From: an uncultured Persicitalea sp. | GTDB lineage: Bacteria > Bacteroidota > Bacteroidia > Cytophagales > Spirosomataceae | Assembly (NCBI GenBank): GCA_950075905.1 | Contig: CATMVR010000324.1 | Coordinates: forward strand, 1 to 6,142 | Reading direction: 5' to 3' | Length of the DNA stretch: 6,142 nucleotides | Shown here: piece by piece, positions 5,451 to 6,142 of the stretch | Numbering within the stretch: the first letter of the stretch is position 1 | Layout: every line of letters begins with the position of its first letter | Notes under the pieces: model-generated | The model's input: the letters and a program-made list of their open reading frames with translations, nothing else | The model's database searches: none | Told to the model about the DNA's origin: nothing | Translations under genes and position numbers: made by a program

Positions 5451-5978
5451 ATGAATTTCAATTACAACACTTTCGCACAAAAACTGGATGGGTACCCGGG
5501 GATGGATGTCGACGACGAGCACGACAACTATGGCTGGGTGCAATGGGACCGGGGAAGTACCGACGATTTCAACAAGGTAGTCAACTATACCTTCAAAAAC
5601 GACGACGGAGAGTTTGAGTACGAAACCTGGCACCAGGAAACCTCCCTGGTTCCCGGCGGGGTGGGCATGATGGTCTCCTGCAAGATAGACTTTAACCGCG
5701 CTACCGGCGACGACCACATTATCGTAATGTCGGGCTTCGACAGCGACGGAAATATGAACTTCGCGCAGGCTTCGGTGCAGTTTCATGGCAGCGAGGACAA
5801 CAACATCATCACCAGCCAAATCACCAGCGGCGATATCCCGCAGGGCGTATACAGCGCCATAAAGTCGGGCTTGAAAGATAGCTACGGGCACGTAGACGAC
5901 AGCACCGAAGGACGGCACACGCTGCCCGACATCGCCAAAGCCAACCTGCAGGCAATGGCAGCGGCCGTGAGCAAATAG
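5451..5978 (+). CDS. Unrecognised acidic 175-residue protein, paralogue 2 of a pair
   Basis: No family is recognised. There is no signal peptide (MNFNYNTFAQKLDGYPG) and no membrane segment. The protein is rich in Asp, Asn and Gly (VDDEHDNYGWVQWDRGSTDD, KNDDGEFEYE), which suggests a soluble beta fold, perhaps binding metal ions, though no exact EF-hand is seen. The middle carries VSCKIDFNRATGDDHI and SGFDSDGN (K78, D80, D87-D88-H89, F96-D97-S98), matching the previous protein with a single-residue gap between the K-[LI]-D and DDH parts. The last 35 residues (HTLPDIAKANLQAMAAAVSK) look helical and replace the hydrophobic tail of paralogue 1. The gene follows paralogue 1 by 45 bp without a terminator between, so the two are likely co-transcribed. 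No Shine-Dalgarno precedes ATG 5451. Its stop codon lies between the arms of a terminator-like hairpin. Confidence 0.85.
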   Translation: MNFNYNTFAQKLDGYPGMDVDDEHDNYGWVQWDRGSTDDFNKVVNYTFKNDDGEFEYETWHQETSLVPGGVGMMVSCKIDFNRATGDDHIIVMSGFDSDGNMNFAQASVQFHGSEDNNIITSQITSGDIPQGVYSAIKSGLKDSYGHVDDSTEGRHTLPDIAKANLQAMAAAVSK

Positions 5979-6002
5979 GGCTTGCTGGCTTTGCTCATTT
6001 TT
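5968..6002 (+). terminator. Intrinsic terminator overlapping the stop codon of paralogue 2
   Basis: TGAGCAAA (5968-5975) pairs perfectly with TTTGCTCA (5990-5997) around a 14-base loop, followed by TTTTT (5998-6002). The left arm is formed by the last codons of the gene. The next start codon is only 33 bp on, so this may cut or reduce expression of the third gene rather than end a cluster. Confidence 0.55.
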
Positions 6003-6034
6003 ATAATTCCTCCCAGAACTCCCCCCACGTCCCT

Positions 6035-6142
6035 ATGAAATTGATCTGTTTGCTTGCAGTATGCTGGTTTGGAGGCCTTCTGACAACCCTGGCCCAAGAC
6101 TATGGCGTCAAAACGCTGCCCGCTCCTCCGGCCGACAGCCTG
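6035..6142 (+). CDS. Sec-exported protein, partial, unrecognised
   Basis: Thirty-six codons are visible before the window ends. They encode a classical signal peptide: MK at the start, a hydrophobic core LICLLAVCWFGGLLTT, and a likely signal peptidase I site LA-Q after residue 20. The mature part starts QDYGVKTLPAPPADSL, too little to place in a family. There is no lipobox Cys at the cleavage point, so a periplasmic, outer-membrane or secreted product is expected. It stands 56 bp after paralogue 2 in the same direction and may share its transcript through the hairpin at 5968-6002. No Shine-Dalgarno is seen; the upstream CT-rich stretch is uninformative. Confidence 0.75.
   Translation, partial: MKLICLLAVCWFGGLLTTLAQDYGVKTLPAPPADSL

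Noticed and set aside
5169..5918. Open frame of 249 codons on the minus strand across both paralogue genes
   Set aside because: It overlaps two plus-strand genes that share a protein motif, have sensible lengths and GC-rich third positions. The antisense product is a Val/Ala/His-rich sequence with no recognisable domain, as expected for a shadow of GC-biased codons.

Overview
The window looks like chromosomal DNA from a Bacteroidota bacterium, probably of the Cytophagales/Spirosoma-Dyadobacter type. The family-level placement is a guess; the phylum is well supported. Support comes from a type IX secretion (T9SS) C-terminal sorting domain, a one-protein hybrid two-component regulator ending in an AraC-type DNA-binding domain, most genes lacking a Shine-Dalgarno site, and an ISL3-type transposase remnant.

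Left part (1-1450) is a scarred accessory region. A lipoprotein gene reads leftwards off the window edge and has no ATG or GTG start in frame. After an AT-rich gap with a 30-bp perfect palindrome (501-530) comes the 5' part of an ISL3-family transposase, broken by two in-frame stops. It is fused at about 871-879 to the last ~160 codons of a very GC-rich T9SS-exported surface protein. That gene is therefore a headless remnant; its two tandem terminator hairpins (1372-1399, 1410-1450) remain.

Middle part (1451-4456) is one intact gene: a 926-residue sensor with a Sec signal peptide, a 7TMR-DISM extracellular domain, seven membrane helices, histidine kinase, receiver and AraC domains. It has a good ribosome binding site and a short upstream region with a dyad and a weak Bacteroidota-type promoter.

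Right part (4457-6142) starts with a 418-bp non-coding stretch holding two inverted repeats and then an array of four direct and one inverted copies of a TTGRCACAATAG-like element. Downstream are two unrecognised genes of almost identical length (176 and 175 residues), 45 bp apart. They share a K-[LI]-D ... DDH ... FDS core and are probably distant paralogues. A terminator-like hairpin overlaps the second stop codon, and a third gene encoding a Sec-exported protein starts just after it and runs off the right edge.

The most attractive reading, which is inference, is that the membrane sensor/regulator controls the paralogue operon through the repeat array. The repeats and the sequence relation between the two proteins are seen directly; the regulatory link and the function of the proteins are not known.
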